64,000 nucleotides of DNA from Oharaeibacter diazotrophicus (GCF_004362745.1 NZ_SNXY01000006.1:1760114-1824113); one strand, 5' to 3'; counted from the stretch's first letter, positions 18,196 through 28,453 are shown. Notes: generated from the sequence alone by a model not told the origin. Numbers and translations are program-made.

Positions 18196-18981
18196 ATGCG
18201 CGGACTCGAGGGCAGAACGGCGATCGTATCGGGCGGCGCCACGTTGATCGGCGAGGCCGTCGGCGCCACGCTCGCCGGCTACGGCACCAATGTCGTGATC
18301 GCCGACGTCGACGTCGCCGCCGGCGAGGCCGCCGCGGCGAGGATCGGCCGCGGCGCCCGCTTCCTCGCCTGCGACGTCACCTCCGACGCCGACGTCGCCG
18401 CCCTCGTCGCCGCCACCGTCGAGGCGACCGGCCGGCTCGACCATCTCGTCAACGTCGCCTGCACCTATCTCGACGACGGCGCCGACACCAGCCGCGCCGA
18501 TTGGCTGAAGGCGCTCGACGTCAACATCGTCGGCTCGGTGATGTTGATGCAGGCGGCCCGGCCGCATCTGAAGGCGAACCGCGGCGCCATCGTCAACTTC
18601 GGCTCGATCTCGGCGCGCGTCGCCCAGATCGGCCGCTGGGTCTACCCGGTCTCGAAGGCGGCGATCCTCCAACTCACCCGCAACCAGGCCATGGACCTCG
18701 CCCCCGACGGCATCCGCGTCAACGCGGTGTCGCCGGGCTGGACCTGGTCCAACATCATGCGCCAGCTGACCAACGACCGCCGCGAGAAGGCCGACGCCGT
18801 GGCGAAGCCCTTCCACCTCCTCGGCCGCGCCGGCGATCCCGCCGAGGTCGGCGAGGCCGTCGCCTTCCTGCTCTCCGACGCCGCTTCCTTCGTCACCGGC
18901 ACCGACCTCGCGGTCGACGGCGGCTACGGCGCCATGGGCCCCGAGCGCGCCGACCCGGCCATCCCGCTCCTGATGGAGTGA
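18196..18981 (+). CDS. Short-chain dehydrogenase/reductase (IifB/IacE-like)
   Basis: 261-residue SDR. The nucleotide-binding site is the slightly unusual VSGGATLIGEAVGATLAGYG, and NVVIADVD and LACDVT follow. Catalytic residues are Ser in FGSISAR and the Tyr-x3-Lys of YPVSK near residue 155. The C-terminal VTGTDLAVDGGYGAMGPE is typical. In indole-oxidising clusters the SDR acts on the hydroxylated or dihydroxylated ring after the oxygenase, and the GGATLIG start resembles that subgroup. GGAGG precedes the ATG, 60 bases after the flavin reductase stop. Confidence 0.88.
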   Translation: MRGLEGRTAIVSGGATLIGEAVGATLAGYGTNVVIADVDVAAGEAAAARIGRGARFLACDVTSDADVAALVAATVEATGRLDHLVNVACTYLDDGADTSRADWLKALDVNIVGSVMLMQAARPHLKANRGAIVNFGSISARVAQIGRWVYPVSKAAILQLTRNQAMDLAPDGIRVNAVSPGWTWSNIMRQLTNDRREKADAVAKPFHLLGRAGDPAEVGEAVAFLLSDAASFVTGTDLAVDGGYGAMGPERADPAIPLLME

Positions 18982-19055
18982 ACCACCCCTTCCGCCGCGA
19001 CGGGCGCGCCAGAACCGCCCGCGTCGGCCTCTTCCAGAGAACCAGGGACACCCCG

Positions 19056-20288
19056 ATGACCAAGCGCAGCTTCACCATCGTCGGCGGCGGCCAGTCCGGG
19101 CTCCAGCTCGGCTGCGGCCTGCTCGACGCCGGCCACGACGTCCGCATCGTCCAGAACCGTACCGCCGAGGAGATCCACGGCGGCCGCGTCCTGTCCAGCC
19201 AGTGCATGTTCGGCGAGGCGCTCGTCAACGAGGCGGCCGTCGGCCTCGACTTCTGGACCGACACCTGCCCGACCGTCGACAGCATCAACTTCTGCGTCCC
19301 CGCGCCCGACGGCGCCGGCAAGGCGATCGACTGGAACGGCAAGCTCGACCGCCCCGCCCGTAGCGTCGACCAGCGCGTCAAGATCCCCGCCTGGATGGCC
19401 GAGTTCGAGCGCCGCGGCGGCCGGCTCGACATCGCCGAGGCCGGCATTCCCGACCTCGAGGCCTACGCCCGCGACAGCGACCTCGTGATCGTCGCCGCCG
19501 GCAAGGGCGACATCGCCCGTCTGTTCCCGCGCGACGCCGGCAAGTCGCCGTTCGACCGGCCGCAGCGCGCCCTGGCCCTCACCTACGTCACCGGCATGAC
19601 GCCGCGGCCGGAGCACTCGGCGGTCTGCTTCAACCTGATCCCCGGCGTCGGCGAGTATTTCGTCTTCCCGGCGCTGACGACGTCCGGCCCTTGCGAGATC
19701 ATGGTGTTCGAGGGCCTGCCCGGCGGCCCGATGGACTGCTGGCGCGACGTCCGTTCGCCGGCCGAGCATCTGGCGACCTCCAAGCGGATCCTCGAAACCT
19801 TCCTGCCGTGGGAAGCCGAGCGCTGCCGCGCCATCGAGCTCACCGACGACAACGGCATCCTCGCCGGCGCCTTCGCGCCCACGGTGCGCGAACCGGTGGG
19901 CCGGCTGCCCTCGGGCGCGGTCGTGCTCGGCCTCGCCGACGCGGTCTGCCTCAACGACCCGATCACCGGCCAGGGCTCCAACAACGCGTCGAAGGCCGCC
20001 AAGATCTACCTCGACGCCATCCTCGCCCACGGCGACCGCCCGTTCGACGCCGCCTTCATGCAGGCGACCTTCGACGCCTATTGGGCCTACGCGCAGTTCG
20101 TGGTCGGCTGGACCAACGCGCTCCTGCAGCCCCCGCCGCCGCACGTGCTCCGGATCATGGGCAGCGCCCAGGCCCACCCCGCCCTCGCCCGCCGCATCGC
20201 CAACGGCTTCGACGAACCGCGCGACCTCTTCCCCTGGTTCGCCGTCCCCGAGGAAGCCGACCGATACCTCGGCCAGCTCGCGGCGTGA
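19056..20288 (+). CDS. Two-component FAD monooxygenase, styrene/indole oxygenase (StyA/IifC) type
   Basis: 410 residues, close to the 415 of StyA. The Rossmann FAD site is IVGGGQSGLQLGCGLLDAGH, followed by the family-specific NRTAEEIHGGRVLSSQCMFG. ALADAVCLNDPITGQGSNNA-like sequence near residue 295 (GLADAVCLNDPITGQGSNNA) is the second FAD contact. Enzymes of this group are not NAD(P)H-dependent themselves; they take reduced FAD from a separate reductase and epoxidise styrene or oxidise indole. With the reductase and SDR it forms a likely indole or aryl-alkene oxidation unit. The iifA and iifE partners of the full pathway are not seen nearby. Confidence 0.9.
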   Translation: MTKRSFTIVGGGQSGLQLGCGLLDAGHDVRIVQNRTAEEIHGGRVLSSQCMFGEALVNEAAVGLDFWTDTCPTVDSINFCVPAPDGAGKAIDWNGKLDRPARSVDQRVKIPAWMAEFERRGGRLDIAEAGIPDLEAYARDSDLVIVAAGKGDIARLFPRDAGKSPFDRPQRALALTYVTGMTPRPEHSAVCFNLIPGVGEYFVFPALTTSGPCEIMVFEGLPGGPMDCWRDVRSPAEHLATSKRILETFLPWEAERCRAIELTDDNGILAGAFAPTVREPVGRLPSGAVVLGLADAVCLNDPITGQGSNNASKAAKIYLDAILAHGDRPFDAAFMQATFDAYWAYAQFVVGWTNALLQPPPPHVLRIMGSAQAHPALARRIANGFDEPRDLFPWFAVPEEADRYLGQLAA

Positions 20289-20332
20289 AGGTGGCGTAGG
20301 GCGGCGGCGCCCCGGCCCGGCACCGCTGCTTT

Positions 20333-20477
20333 GACCCTCCCCTTGCGGGAGGGTCGGCGCAAAGCGCCGGGGAGGGTCGCCGGCTACGGGCTCGACGCGG
20401 CATGTTGCGTTGCGGCGGTGGAAGCCACCCCACCCCGCCGACCTTCGGCCGTCGACCCTCCCCGCAAGGGGGAGGGT
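20333..20477. repeat. Repeat B, copy 1 (between convergent genes)
   Basis: About 145 bases. One end is ACCCTCCCCTTGCGGGAGGG followed by TCGGCGCAAAGCGCCGGGGA; the other is CACCCCACCCCGCCGACCTT and CGGCCGTCGACCCTCCCCGC ending AAGGGGGAGGGT, with a less conserved middle. Both ends fold into hairpins. It lies between the StyA-like gene and cysA, which converge. Copies 2 and 3 are in the opposite orientation. Confidence 0.85.
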
Positions 20478-20521
20478 AGAATTGTGGAGCGCCGACACCC
20501 GACGCCCCCGGCCCCGCCCCC

Positions 20522-21562
20522 TCAGGCCGCGAACAGCCCCGCGCGGTCGAGCCGCAGGAACGTCCGCGTCCCCACCGCCGGCGGGGTGAAGCCGGCCGGG
20601 GCGACGGCCTCGAGGTCGGCCTCCGCCCCGTCGAGCCGCACCGCGACCCGGCGCGACGATCCCGACCGGTGCAGCGACACCACCGTGCCCGGCAGGCCCT
20701 CGCCCTCGCGGGCGAAGGCGACGTTCTCCGGGCGCACGTAGAGCAGCCCGCGGCCGTCGGCGGCCCGCACCCCCGGCGCCAGCGGCACCGGGTTGGTGCC
20801 GAGCCGGGCGACGCCGCCGCGGATCTCCACCGGAATCCGCGCCGCCTCGCCGATGAAGTCGAACACGAACGGGCTGGCCGGGCGGTCGTACACGTCCTCG
20901 GGGCTGCCGATCTGCTCGATGCGGCCGTTCGACATCACCACCACGCGGTCGGCGAGGTCGAGCGCCTCCTCCTGGTCGTGGGTGACGAACACCGTGGTGT
21001 GGCCGGTCTTGTCGTGGAGCTCGCGCAGCCAGCGCCGGAGTTCCTTGCGCACCTTGGCGTCGAGCGCGCCGAACGGTTCGTCGAGCAGCAGCACCTGCGG
21101 CTCGATCGCGAGCGCCCGGGCGAGCGCGACGCGCTGGCGCTGGCCGCCGGAGAGCTGGGTCGGGTAGCGCTTGCCGAACTCGCCGAGCTGGACGAGGTCG
21201 AGCAGCGTCGCGACGCGCTTGGCGATCTCGGCCTCCGCCGGCCGGGTCGCGCGCGGGCGGGCGCGCAGGCCGAAGCCGACGTTGTCGGCCACCGTCATGT
21301 GCTTGAACAGGGCGTAGTGCTGGAACACGAAGCCGACGTTGCGCTCGCGCACCGTCTTCAGGCTGGCGTCGACACCGCCGAACAGCACCTGGCCGCGGGT
21401 CGGGAAGTCGAGCCCGGCGATGATGCGCAGCAGCGTGGTCTTGCCCGAACCGGACGGGCCGAGCAGCGCCAGCAGCTCCCCGGATGCGACCTCGAGGTCG
21501 ACCGAGTGCAGCGCGGCGGCGGATCCGAAGTCCTTGGCGATCGAGCGGAGGTCGAGCTTCAT
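20522..21562 (-). CDS. cysA: Sulfate/thiosulfate ABC transporter, ATP-binding protein
   Basis: 346-residue ATPase. Walker A is GPSGSGKTT, the Q-loop [14 protein letters not shown] (the FKHMTV form is typical of CysA), the signature [12 protein letters not shown] and Walker [12 protein letters not shown], then an H-loop. A TOBE-like C-terminal domain follows (about residues 240-346). It powers import of sulfate through CysT/CysW. Last gene of the sbp-cysT-cysW-cysA operon, 14 bases after cysW, and convergent with the oxygenase gene across repeat B. Confidence 0.95.
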   Translation of the reverse strand: MKLDLRSIAKDFGSAAALHSVDLEVASGELLALLGPSGSGKTTLLRIIAGLDFPTRGQVLFGGVDASLKTVRERNVGFVFQHYALFKHMTVADNVGFGLRARPRATRPAEAEIAKRVATLLDLVQLGEFGKRYPTQLSGGQRQRVALARALAIEPQVLLLDEPFGALDAKVRKELRRWLRELHDKTGHTTVFVTHDQEEALDLADRVVVMSNGRIEQIGSPEDVYDRPASPFVFDFIGEAARIPVEIRGGVARLGTNPVPLAPGVRAADGRGLLYVRPENVAFAREGEGLPGTVVSLHRSGSSRRVAVRLDGAEADLEAVAPAGFTPPAVGTRTFLRLDRAGLFAA

Positions 21563-21576
21563 CGAAAGGGCTCCCG

Positions 21577-22506
21577 TCAGTGGCGGCGGCCGGCCGCGAG
21601 TTCGTCCGCGAAGCGGACCTCGAGCAGCGTCTTCAGGCCGAGGGTGAGGAGGGCGAGCAGCGCCAGCACCGCGGCGACCGCGAAGGCGCCGACGAACTGG
21701 TACTCGTTGTAGAGGATTTCCACGTGCAGCGGCATCGTGTTGGTCAGGCCGCGGATGTGGCCGGACACCACCGACACCGCGCCGAACTCGCCCATGGCGC
21801 GGGCGTTGCAGAGCAGCACGCCGTAGAGCAGCGCCCATTTCACGTTGGGCAGTGTCACGGTGAGGAAGGTGCGCAGGCCCGAGGCGCCGAGCGACAGCGC
21901 GGCCTCCTCGTCGGTGGTGCCCTGCTCCTCCATCAGCGGGATCAGCTCGCGCGCCACGAACGGGAAGGTGACGAAGATCGTCGCCAGCACGATGCCGGGC
22001 ACGGCGAACACCACCTGCAGGCCGGCGGCGTTGAGGATCGGCCCGAACCAGCCGTGGGTGGTGGAGTAGAGCAGCACGTAGACGAGGCCGGCGACCACCG
22101 GCGACACCGAGAACGGCAGGTCGATCAGGGTGATCAGGAAGGCCTTGCCGCGGAACTCGTACTTGGCGACCGCCCAGGCGGCGGCGACGCCGAACACGAG
22201 GTTGGCCGGCACCGCGATCGCGGCGACCAGCAGCGTCAGCCGGATCGCGGCGAGCGCGTCGGGGTCGGTCAGCGCCTCGACCACCGGGCCGAGGCCGCGG
22301 CGCAGCGCCTCGGCGAACACCGCGACCAGCGGCAGCAGCAGGAACAGCGCCAGCAGCGCCACCGCGACGAGGATCAGCGTGCGCCGGACCCACGGCGCCT
22401 CCTCGGTCGGCAGGCGTGGCGCCGGGCGGCGGGCGACCCGGACGGGGGCGGCGGCGGTGCGCGCGGGCGGCGGCACGGCCGAGGACGAGACGGCGACGTC
22501 AGACAC
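21577..22506 (-). CDS. cysW: Sulfate ABC transporter, permease CysW
   Basis: 309-residue permease with a 40-residue Ala/Pro-rich cytoplasmic N-terminus and about six membrane helices. The EAA-type loop is [20 protein letters not shown] near residue 200. [19 protein letters not shown] and [20 protein letters not shown] are CysW signatures. It overlaps cysT by 8 bases and pairs with it in the membrane. Confidence 0.95.
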   Translation of the reverse strand: MSDVAVSSSAVPPPARTAAAPVRVARRPAPRLPTEEAPWVRRTLILVAVALLALFLLLPLVAVFAEALRRGLGPVVEALTDPDALAAIRLTLLVAAIAVPANLVFGVAAAWAVAKYEFRGKAFLITLIDLPFSVSPVVAGLVYVLLYSTTHGWFGPILNAAGLQVVFAVPGIVLATIFVTFPFVARELIPLMEEQGTTDEEAALSLGASGLRTFLTVTLPNVKWALLYGVLLCNARAMGEFGAVSVVSGHIRGLTNTMPLHVEILYNEYQFVGAFAVAAVLALLALLTLGLKTLLEVRFADELAAGRRH

Positions 22507-23338
22507 GACCGAACCTCCGGCGGGACCAGGCCTGGATCAGGTTGATGGCGAGCAGCATCGCGAAGGAGATCGCCAGCATGATCGTCGCCACCGCGGTGGC
22601 GCCGGCGTAGTCGAACTCCTCGAGCTTGATGACGATCAGCAGCGGCGCGATTTCCGAGACGTAGGGGATGTTGCCGGCGATGAAGATCACCGAGCCGTAT
22701 TCGCCGACCGAACGGGCGAAGGCGAGCGCGAAGCCGGTCAGGATCGCCGGCGTCAGCGTCGGCAGGATCACCGCCCGGAGCGTGCGGAAGCGGCCGGCGC
22801 CGAGCGTCGCCGCGGCCTCCTCGCACTCGCGGTCGACCTCGGCCAGCACCGGCTGCACCGTGCGGACCACGAAGGGCAGGCCGACGAAGACCAGCGCCAC
22901 GAAGATGCCGAGCGGGGTGAAGGCGATCTTGAGGCCGATCGCCTGGGCGTATTGTCCGAGCCAGCCGTTCGGGGCGTAGAGCGCCGTCAGGGCGATGCCG
23001 GCCACCGCCGTCGGCAGCGCGAACGGCAGGTCGATCGCCGCGTCGAGGAGACGCCGGCCGGGGAAGGAGTAGCGCGTCAGCACCCAGGCGACCAGCACGC
23101 CGAACGGCACGTTGAACACGGCCGCCGCGAAGCTGGTCAGGAACGACACCTTCAACGCCGCGAAGGTGCGCTCCTCGAGGGCGAGCGCGGCGATGGCGCC
23201 GAACCCGAGGCCGGAGGCGTTCCACACCAGCGCCGCGAGCGGCAGGAGCACGATCGCGGCGAGGTAGACGAGCGTGAAACCGAGCGCCAGGCGAAAGCCC
23301 GGGATCACGCTCGGCTGGACCAATCGAAATGTCGACAC
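22499..23338 (-). CDS. cysT: Sulfate ABC transporter, permease CysT (CysU)
   Basis: 279-residue permease with six membrane helices. [20 protein letters not shown] and [17 protein letters not shown] are CysT signatures, and the cytoplasmic loop is [20 protein letters not shown]. The start is taken as GTG at 23338, giving [15 protein letters not shown], because it follows a GGAAGGAA site and matches the family N-terminus. The frame is open much further upstream through the sbp gene, which is only a shadow. Confidence 0.93.
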   Translation of the reverse strand: MSTFRLVQPSVIPGFRLALGFTLVYLAAIVLLPLAALVWNASGLGFGAIAALALEERTFAALKVSFLTSFAAAVFNVPFGVLVAWVLTRYSFPGRRLLDAAIDLPFALPTAVAGIALTALYAPNGWLGQYAQAIGLKIAFTPLGIFVALVFVGLPFVVRTVQPVLAEVDRECEEAAATLGAGRFRTLRAVILPTLTPAILTGFALAFARSVGEYGSVIFIAGNIPYVSEIAPLLIVIKLEEFDYAGATAVATIMLAISFAMLLAINLIQAWSRRRFGRV

Positions 23339-23392
23339 CCGTTTCCTTCCCCCTCGCGGGCGCGGCGTCGGATCGCCGCGCGAACGATCGAA

Positions 23393-23421
23393 CCGGGCCC
23401 CGCCGTCGCGGCGGGGCCCGG
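23393..23421 (-). other. Perfect hairpin between sbp and cysT
   Basis: 12-base inverted repeat CCGGGCCCCGCC/GGCGGGGCCCGG with a GTCGC loop, in the 92-base gap after the binding-protein gene. There is no T-run. It is placed as expected for a 3' stabiliser or attenuator that keeps the binding-protein message more abundant than the permease message. Confidence 0.6.
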
Positions 23422-23430
23422 CGGTGCGGA

Positions 23431-24453
23431 TCACTGCGCCGGCTTGTAGATCTGGTCGAACACGCCGCCGTCGCCGAAGTGGTAGGGCTGCGCCTTCTTC
23501 CAACCGCCGAAGATCGGGTCGTCGATCGAGACCAGCTTCAGTTGCGGGATCTTCCCGAGCAGCGTCTTGTCGGTGACGAGATCGGGCTCGGCCGGGCGGT
23601 AGTAGTGCTTGGCGGCCAGTGTCTGGCCCTCGGCGGAGTAGAGGTAGTTCAGGTAGGCCTCGGCCACCTTGCGGGTGCCGGCCGCGTCGACGTTGCCGTC
23701 GACCACCGCGACCGGCGGCTCCGCCAGGATCGACTGCGGCGGCACCACGATGTCGAACTGGTCGGCGCCGAACTCGTCCTGGGCGAGGAAGGCCTCGTTC
23801 TCCCACGCGAGCAGCACGTCGCCGATCTGGCGCTGGGCGAAGGTGGTGGTCGAGCCGCGCGCACCGGTGTCGAGCACGGGCACGTGCTTGAACAGCGTGC
23901 CGATGTACTCCTTGATCTTGGCCTCGTCGCCGCCGTACTCGCCGTAGGCCCAGGCCCACGCGGCGAGATAGTTCCAGCGCGCGCCGCCCGAAGTCTTCGG
24001 GTTCGGCGTCACCACCTCGACGCCGTCCTTGACGAGGTCGCCCCAGTCCGTGATGCCCTTCGGGTTGCCCTTGCGGACCAGGAACACGATGGTCGAGGTG
24101 TAGGGCGAGGAATTGTGCGGCAGCCGGCCGCGCCAGTCGGCGGCGATCTTGCCGGACTTGGCGGCGATGGCGTCGATGTCGCTCTCGAGCGCCAGCGTCA
24201 CCACGTCGGCGGGCAGGCCGTCGATCACCGCACGGGCCTGCTTGCCCGAGCCGCCGTGCGAGGTCTGGATCGTCACGGTCTCGCCGGTGTCGGCCTTCCA
24301 CTTGGCGGCGAAGGCGGCGTTGAATTCCTTGTAGAGCTCGCGGGTCGGGTCGTAGCTGACGTTGGTCAGCGTGACGTCGGCGAGCGCCGGCGCGGCCATC
24401 GGCAGCGCCACCGCGGCCGCGATCAGCAGGCGTTTCCAGTCGAACGGCTTCAT
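23431..24453 (-). CDS. sbp: Sulfate-binding periplasmic protein
   Basis: 340 residues with a signal peptide of about 24 residues ([20 protein letters not shown]). Family motifs are [15 protein letters not shown] at the mature N-terminus, [20 protein letters not shown] and [16 protein letters not shown], typical of Sbp/CysP. It captures sulfate or thiosulfate for CysTWA. The ATG at 24453 was chosen at the signal peptide; the frame is open for 97 more codons with no credible start. First gene of the operon. Confidence 0.95.
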   Translation of the reverse strand: MKPFDWKRLLIAAAVALPMAAPALADVTLTNVSYDPTRELYKEFNAAFAAKWKADTGETVTIQTSHGGSGKQARAVIDGLPADVVTLALESDIDAIAAKSGKIAADWRGRLPHNSSPYTSTIVFLVRKGNPKGITDWGDLVKDGVEVVTPNPKTSGGARWNYLAAWAWAYGEYGGDEAKIKEYIGTLFKHVPVLDTGARGSTTTFAQRQIGDVLLAWENEAFLAQDEFGADQFDIVVPPQSILAEPPVAVVDGNVDAAGTRKVAEAYLNYLYSAEGQTLAAKHYYRPAEPDLVTDKTLLGKIPQLKLVSIDDPIFGGWKKAQPYHFGDGGVFDQIYKPAQ

Positions 24454-24819
24454 GGTCGAGCGTCCCCTCGGGTCGGATTTCCCGGCCGCGGCGCGGCCGG
24501 TGGTTCGTTCTGCGAGGGGGCCGTTCCGCACCGCCGGCTCGTGCCGGCCCCGTCTCATGAAACTAACTCTATCTGATGGGTCGAGTTTATCAAGTTTCCT
24601 TTCGCAGCGTTTTTTCCACCCGGAACGGAAAATTCTCCTCGCCGGCCCCGGGTTCCGGGAATGGTCCGGTCGCCGTCGGCGCCGCTGCGCATGCGCCGCG
24701 TCGATGCCCGCGGGGCGCGCCGCACGGGGCCGTGCATTCTTCATTTTCGACGTGGACAGCGGTGCCCGCCCGGCTAAACTCGCGTCCGCTCGCTAGAAAA
24801 TCGAACAGGGGTGACGGGC
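24454..24819. promoter_or_regulatory. Divergent control region between sulfate and second peptide transporter operons
   Basis: 366 gene-free bases. An AT-rich core at 24558-24640 faces the sulfate operon and contains the inverted repeat AACTC-N14-GAGTT (24565-24588, within CTAACTCTATCTGATGGGTC), a candidate operator. I looked for SAM-II or other riboswitch folds and recognised none. The exact promoter boxes are uncertain. Confidence 0.4.
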
Positions 24820-26415
24820 ATGCTCATGCGTTCAGTGCGCCATTTCGTGTCGGCGGCGGCGGTCTGCGCCGCGCTGATCGGTCCCGCCGCGGCGGCCACG
24901 CCGGCCGACACGCTGGTCGAGGCCTGGCAGATCGACGACATCATCTCGCTCGATCCGGCCGAGATCTTCGAGATCTCCACCACCGAGATCGCCGGCAACA
25001 CCTACGAGCGCCTGATCGGCTACGACATCCACGACGTCTCCAAGGTGTTCGGCGTCGTCGCCGAGGACTGGACCGTCTCCGAAGACGGCAAGACCATCAC
25101 CTTCAAGATCCGCGAAGGCCGCAAGTTCGCCTCCGGCAACCCGATCACCGCCGCCGACGCGGTCTATTCGCTGCAGCGCGCGATCATCCTCGACAAGTCC
25201 CCGGCCTTCATCGTCTCCCAGTTCGGCCTGACCAAGGACAACGTCAAGGACAAGATCAAGCAGACCGGCGACTACACCTTCACCTTCGAGATGGACAAGG
25301 CCTACGCCCCGTCCTTCGTGCTCTACTGCCTGACCTCCTCGGTCGCCTCCGTGGTCGACAAGAAGCTGGTCGAGGAGCACGAGGCGAACGGCGACCTCGG
25401 CTACGAGTGGCTGAAGACCCACTACGCCGGCTCCGGCCCCTATTCGATCCGCGACTGGCGCGCCAACGAGGCCGTCGTGCTGGAGCGCAACCCGAATTAT
25501 TCGGGCACCGCCGCCCCGCTCGCCCGCGTGATCTACCGCCACGTGCCCGAGACCGCGACCCAGCGCCTCCTGCTCGAGAAGGGCGACATCGACGTCGCGC
25601 GCAACCTCGGCCCCGAGCAGATCGCCGCCGTCTCGGCCAACCCGGACGTCAAACTCGCCCAAGCGGCCAAGGGCACGCTCTACTACTTCAGCCTCAACCA
25701 GAAGAACCCGACCCTCGCCAAGCCCGAGGTTCGCGAGGCGATGAAGTACCTCGTCGACTACCAGGCGATCGCCGACACCATCATGAAGAACCTCGGCGAG
25801 GTCCATCAGGCCTTCCTGCCGAAGGGCTTCCTCGGCGCGGTCAACGACAACCCCTATTCGCTCGACGTCGAGAAGGCCAAGGCTCTGCTCGCCAAGGCCG
25901 GCCTGCCGGACGGCTTCACCGTCACCATGGACGTCCGCTCGACCCAGCCGATCACCGGCATCGCCGAGGCGGTCCAGGGCACGCTCGCCAAGGCCGGCAT
26001 CAAGGTCGAGATCATCCCGGGCGACGGCAAGCAGACCCTGACCAAGTACCGCGCCCGCACCCACGACATCTACATCGGCGTCTGGGGCCCGGACTACCAG
26101 GACCCGCACACCAACGCCCAGACCTTCGCGTCCAACCCGGACAACAAGGACGACGCCGCGTCGAAGACGCTGGCGTGGCGCAACGCCTGGGAGACGCCGG
26201 AACTCGGCAAGCAGGTCGACGCCGCCATCCTCGAGCGCGACGGCGCCAAGCGCGCCGCCCTCTACGAGGCGATGCAGAAGGAGGTGATGGCGACCAGCCC
26301 GTTCGTCGTCATGTTCCAGCAGACGGAGGTCGCGGCGGTCCGCGCCAACGTCAAGGGCTTCGAGCTCGGCCCGTCCTTCGACAACAACTTCGTCGCGCCG
26401 GTGAGCAAGGAGTGA
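24820..26415 (+). CDS. Oligopeptide-type ABC transporter, substrate-binding protein
   Basis: 531-residue SBP_bac_5 family protein with a signal peptide of about 27 residues (FVSAAAVCAALIGPAAAA). The signature region reads REGRKFASGNPITAADAVYS. The late segment SNPDNKDDAASKTLAWRNAW resembles rhizobial peptide/nickel binders with a large C-lobe. ATG 24820 is chosen (AGGGG 8 bases before) over a GTG at 24811. The stop overlaps the next gene by GTGA, unlike the other binding-protein genes here, which are followed by hairpins. Confidence 0.93.
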   Translation: MLMRSVRHFVSAAAVCAALIGPAAAATPADTLVEAWQIDDIISLDPAEIFEISTTEIAGNTYERLIGYDIHDVSKVFGVVAEDWTVSEDGKTITFKIREGRKFASGNPITAADAVYSLQRAIILDKSPAFIVSQFGLTKDNVKDKIKQTGDYTFTFEMDKAYAPSFVLYCLTSSVASVVDKKLVEEHEANGDLGYEWLKTHYAGSGPYSIRDWRANEAVVLERNPNYSGTAAPLARVIYRHVPETATQRLLLEKGDIDVARNLGPEQIAAVSANPDVKLAQAAKGTLYYFSLNQKNPTLAKPEVREAMKYLVDYQAIADTIMKNLGEVHQAFLPKGFLGAVNDNPYSLDVEKAKALLAKAGLPDGFTVTMDVRSTQPITGIAEAVQGTLAKAGIKVEIIPGDGKQTLTKYRARTHDIYIGVWGPDYQDPHTNAQTFASNPDNKDDAASKTLAWRNAWETPELGKQVDAAILERDGAKRAALYEAMQKEVMATSPFVVMFQQTEVAAVRANVKGFELGPSFDNNFVAPVSKE

Positions 26416-27515
26416 CGGCGGTCTCCGGTCCCGGACCGGATCGCGGCGCCGGGGACGGGGCATCCCCCGTCCTCGCCGCCGGGGACGGGTGGAAGCCCGT
26501 CCTCGGCATCGCCGCGGCCTTCGGCCGATTCGTCTCGACGCTGGCGGCGACGCTGCTCGGCCTGCTCGCCGTCACCTTCGTGATCGGGCGGGTCATCCCG
26601 ATCGACCCGGTGCTCGCCATCGTCGGCGACCGCGCCCCAGCGCAGGTCTACGCCCGCGTCCGCGCCGAGCTCGGCATCGACCTGCCGCTGTGGGAACAGT
26701 TCTGGATCTACTGCACCAAGGCGCTCTCCGGCGACTTCGGCACCTCGGTGCTGACCACCAATCCGGTGCTGGTCGACATCGCCCGCTACTTCCCCGCCAC
26801 CATCGAACTCGCCACCCTCGGCACCCTTGTCGGCACGCTGGTCGGCATCCCGCTCGGCGTCTATGCCGCGGTGCGCGCCGGCAGCCTCGGCGACCAGATC
26901 GTCCGCGTGCTCGGCCTCGTCGGCTATTCGGTGCCGATCTTCTGGCTCGGCCTGATGGGGCTGTTGCTGTTCTACGCCAATCTCGACTGGGTCGCCGGAC
27001 CGGGCCGGCTCGATGTCGCCTACGACTACTACGTCACCCCCGTCACCGGCATGCTGCTGGTCGACAGCCTGATGCAGGGCCAGACCGAGGTGTTCTGGAA
27101 TGCCGTCTCGCACATCGTGCTGCCGGTGGCGCTGCTCGGCTATTTCTCGCTCGCCTACATCGCGCGGATGACGCGCTCCTTCATGCTCAACGAGCTGTCG
27201 CAGGAATATGTCGTCACCGCCCGGGTCAAGGGCCTGTCCGAGGCGCGGGTGATCTGGGGTCACGCGCTGCGCAACGCCGCGGTGCCGCTGGTCACCGTGG
27301 TGGTCCTCTCCTACGCCACCCTGCTCGAGGGCTCGGTGCTGACCGAGACCGTGTTCGCGTGGCCGGGGCTCGGCACCTACATCACCAGCGCCCTGCAGAG
27401 CGCCGACATGAACGCCGTGCTCGGCGGCACGCTGGTGATCGGCACCACCTTCGTCTGCCTCAACGTGCTGTCCGACCTGCTCTACCGCCTGATCGACCCG
27501 AGGACGCGCCGATGA
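26412..27515 (+). CDS. Oligopeptide-type ABC transporter, permease 1 (DppB-like)
   Basis: 367 residues, longer than usual because of a 35-residue Gly/Ala-rich cytoplasmic N-terminus. A membrane helix follows (LAATLLGLLAVTFVIGRVIP), then family motifs LSGDFGTSVLT, the EAA-type loop YVVTARVKGLSEARVIWGHA and the C-terminus DLLYRLIDPRTRR. The start is a GTG at 26412 embedded in the GTGA that contains the previous stop; no better start exists before the helix. It overlaps permease 2 by ATGA. Confidence 0.92.
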   Translation: MTAVSGPGPDRGAGDGASPVLAAGDGWKPVLGIAAAFGRFVSTLAATLLGLLAVTFVIGRVIPIDPVLAIVGDRAPAQVYARVRAELGIDLPLWEQFWIYCTKALSGDFGTSVLTTNPVLVDIARYFPATIELATLGTLVGTLVGIPLGVYAAVRAGSLGDQIVRVLGLVGYSVPIFWLGLMGLLLFYANLDWVAGPGRLDVAYDYYVTPVTGMLLVDSLMQGQTEVFWNAVSHIVLPVALLGYFSLAYIARMTRSFMLNELSQEYVVTARVKGLSEARVIWGHALRNAAVPLVTVVVLSYATLLEGSVLTETVFAWPGLGTYITSALQSADMNAVLGGTLVIGTTFVCLNVLSDLLYRLIDPRTRR

Positions 27516-28453
27516 CCGCCCCGGCCCCGCCCGCGACCTCATCGTCCGCCGGCGCGCTCCGCGCGTGGCTGACCGCCGCCGAACCCGGCTCGCGCACCCA
27601 GGCGCGGCTCGGCCGCTTCTACGTCGGCTGGCTGAGCTTCCGCGCCAATCCGCTGGCGATGGTCGGCCTCGCCATCGTGGTCGCGCTGGTGCTGGTCGCG
27701 ATCTTCGCCGACGTGCTCGCCACCCGCGATCCGCTGATCGGCGGCGACCTGCGCACCGAGCGGCTGCTGCCGCCGAGCGCCGAATTCTGGTTCGGCACCG
27801 ACAATCAGGCCCGCGACATCTACGCCCGCGTCGTCCACGGCTCCCGGCTGACGCTGCTCGTCGTGGTGCTGGTGTCGGTCATCGCCACTCCGATCGGCGT
27901 CCTGGTCGGCACCGTCTCCGGCTATTTCGGCGGGATCGTCGACACGGTGCTGATGCGGATCACCGACATCTTCCTCGCCTTCCCCCGCCTCGTGCTCGCC
28001 CTCGCCTTCGTCTCGGCGCTCGGCCCCGGCATCGAGAACGCGGTGATCGCGATCGCCATCACGATCTGGCCGCCCTATGCCCGCATCGCCCGCGCCGAGA
28101 CGCTGACGGTGCGGAACGGCGACTTCATCCACGCCGTCCGCCTCCAGGGCGCCTCGTCGGCGCGGATCATCCTTCGCCACGTCGTGCCGCTCTGCATGTC
28201 CTCGGTGATCGTGCGCGTCACCCTCGACATGGCCGGCATCATCCTCACCGCCGCCGGCCTCGGCTTCCTCGGCCTCGGCGCCCAGCCGCCGCTGCCGGAA
28301 TGGGGCGCGATGATCGCCGCCGGCCGGCAGTATCTGATCGACCAGTGGTGGGTGGCGGCGATGCCGGGCATCGCCATCTTCGTGGTCAGCCTGGGCTTCA
28401 ACCTGCTCGGCGACGGCCTGCGCGACGTGCTCGATCCCAAGGCCGCGAAATGA
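27512..28453 (+). CDS. Oligopeptide-type ABC transporter, permease 2 (DppC-like)
   Basis: 313 residues. The order is a cytoplasmic N-terminal 50 residues, a first helix (MVGLAIVVALVLVAIFADVL), the signature WFGTDNQARDIYARVVHGSR, the cytoplasmic loop RAETLTVRNGDFIHAVRLQG and the C-terminus FNLLGDGLRDVLDPKAAK. Starts and stops overlap both neighbours by 4 bases, so the operon is tightly coupled. Confidence 0.94.
   Translation: MTAPAPPATSSSAGALRAWLTAAEPGSRTQARLGRFYVGWLSFRANPLAMVGLAIVVALVLVAIFADVLATRDPLIGGDLRTERLLPPSAEFWFGTDNQARDIYARVVHGSRLTLLVVVLVSVIATPIGVLVGTVSGYFGGIVDTVLMRITDIFLAFPRLVLALAFVSALGPGIENAVIAIAITIWPPYARIARAETLTVRNGDFIHAVRLQGASSARIILRHVVPLCMSSVIVRVTLDMAGIILTAAGLGFLGLGAQPPLPEWGAMIAAGRQYLIDQWWVAAMPGIAIFVVSLGFNLLGDGLRDVLDPKAAK

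Noticed and set aside
24454..24819. Riboswitch upstream of the sulfate operon
   Set aside because: No SAM, SAM-II or other conserved aptamer core could be recognised; only a short inverted repeat is present.
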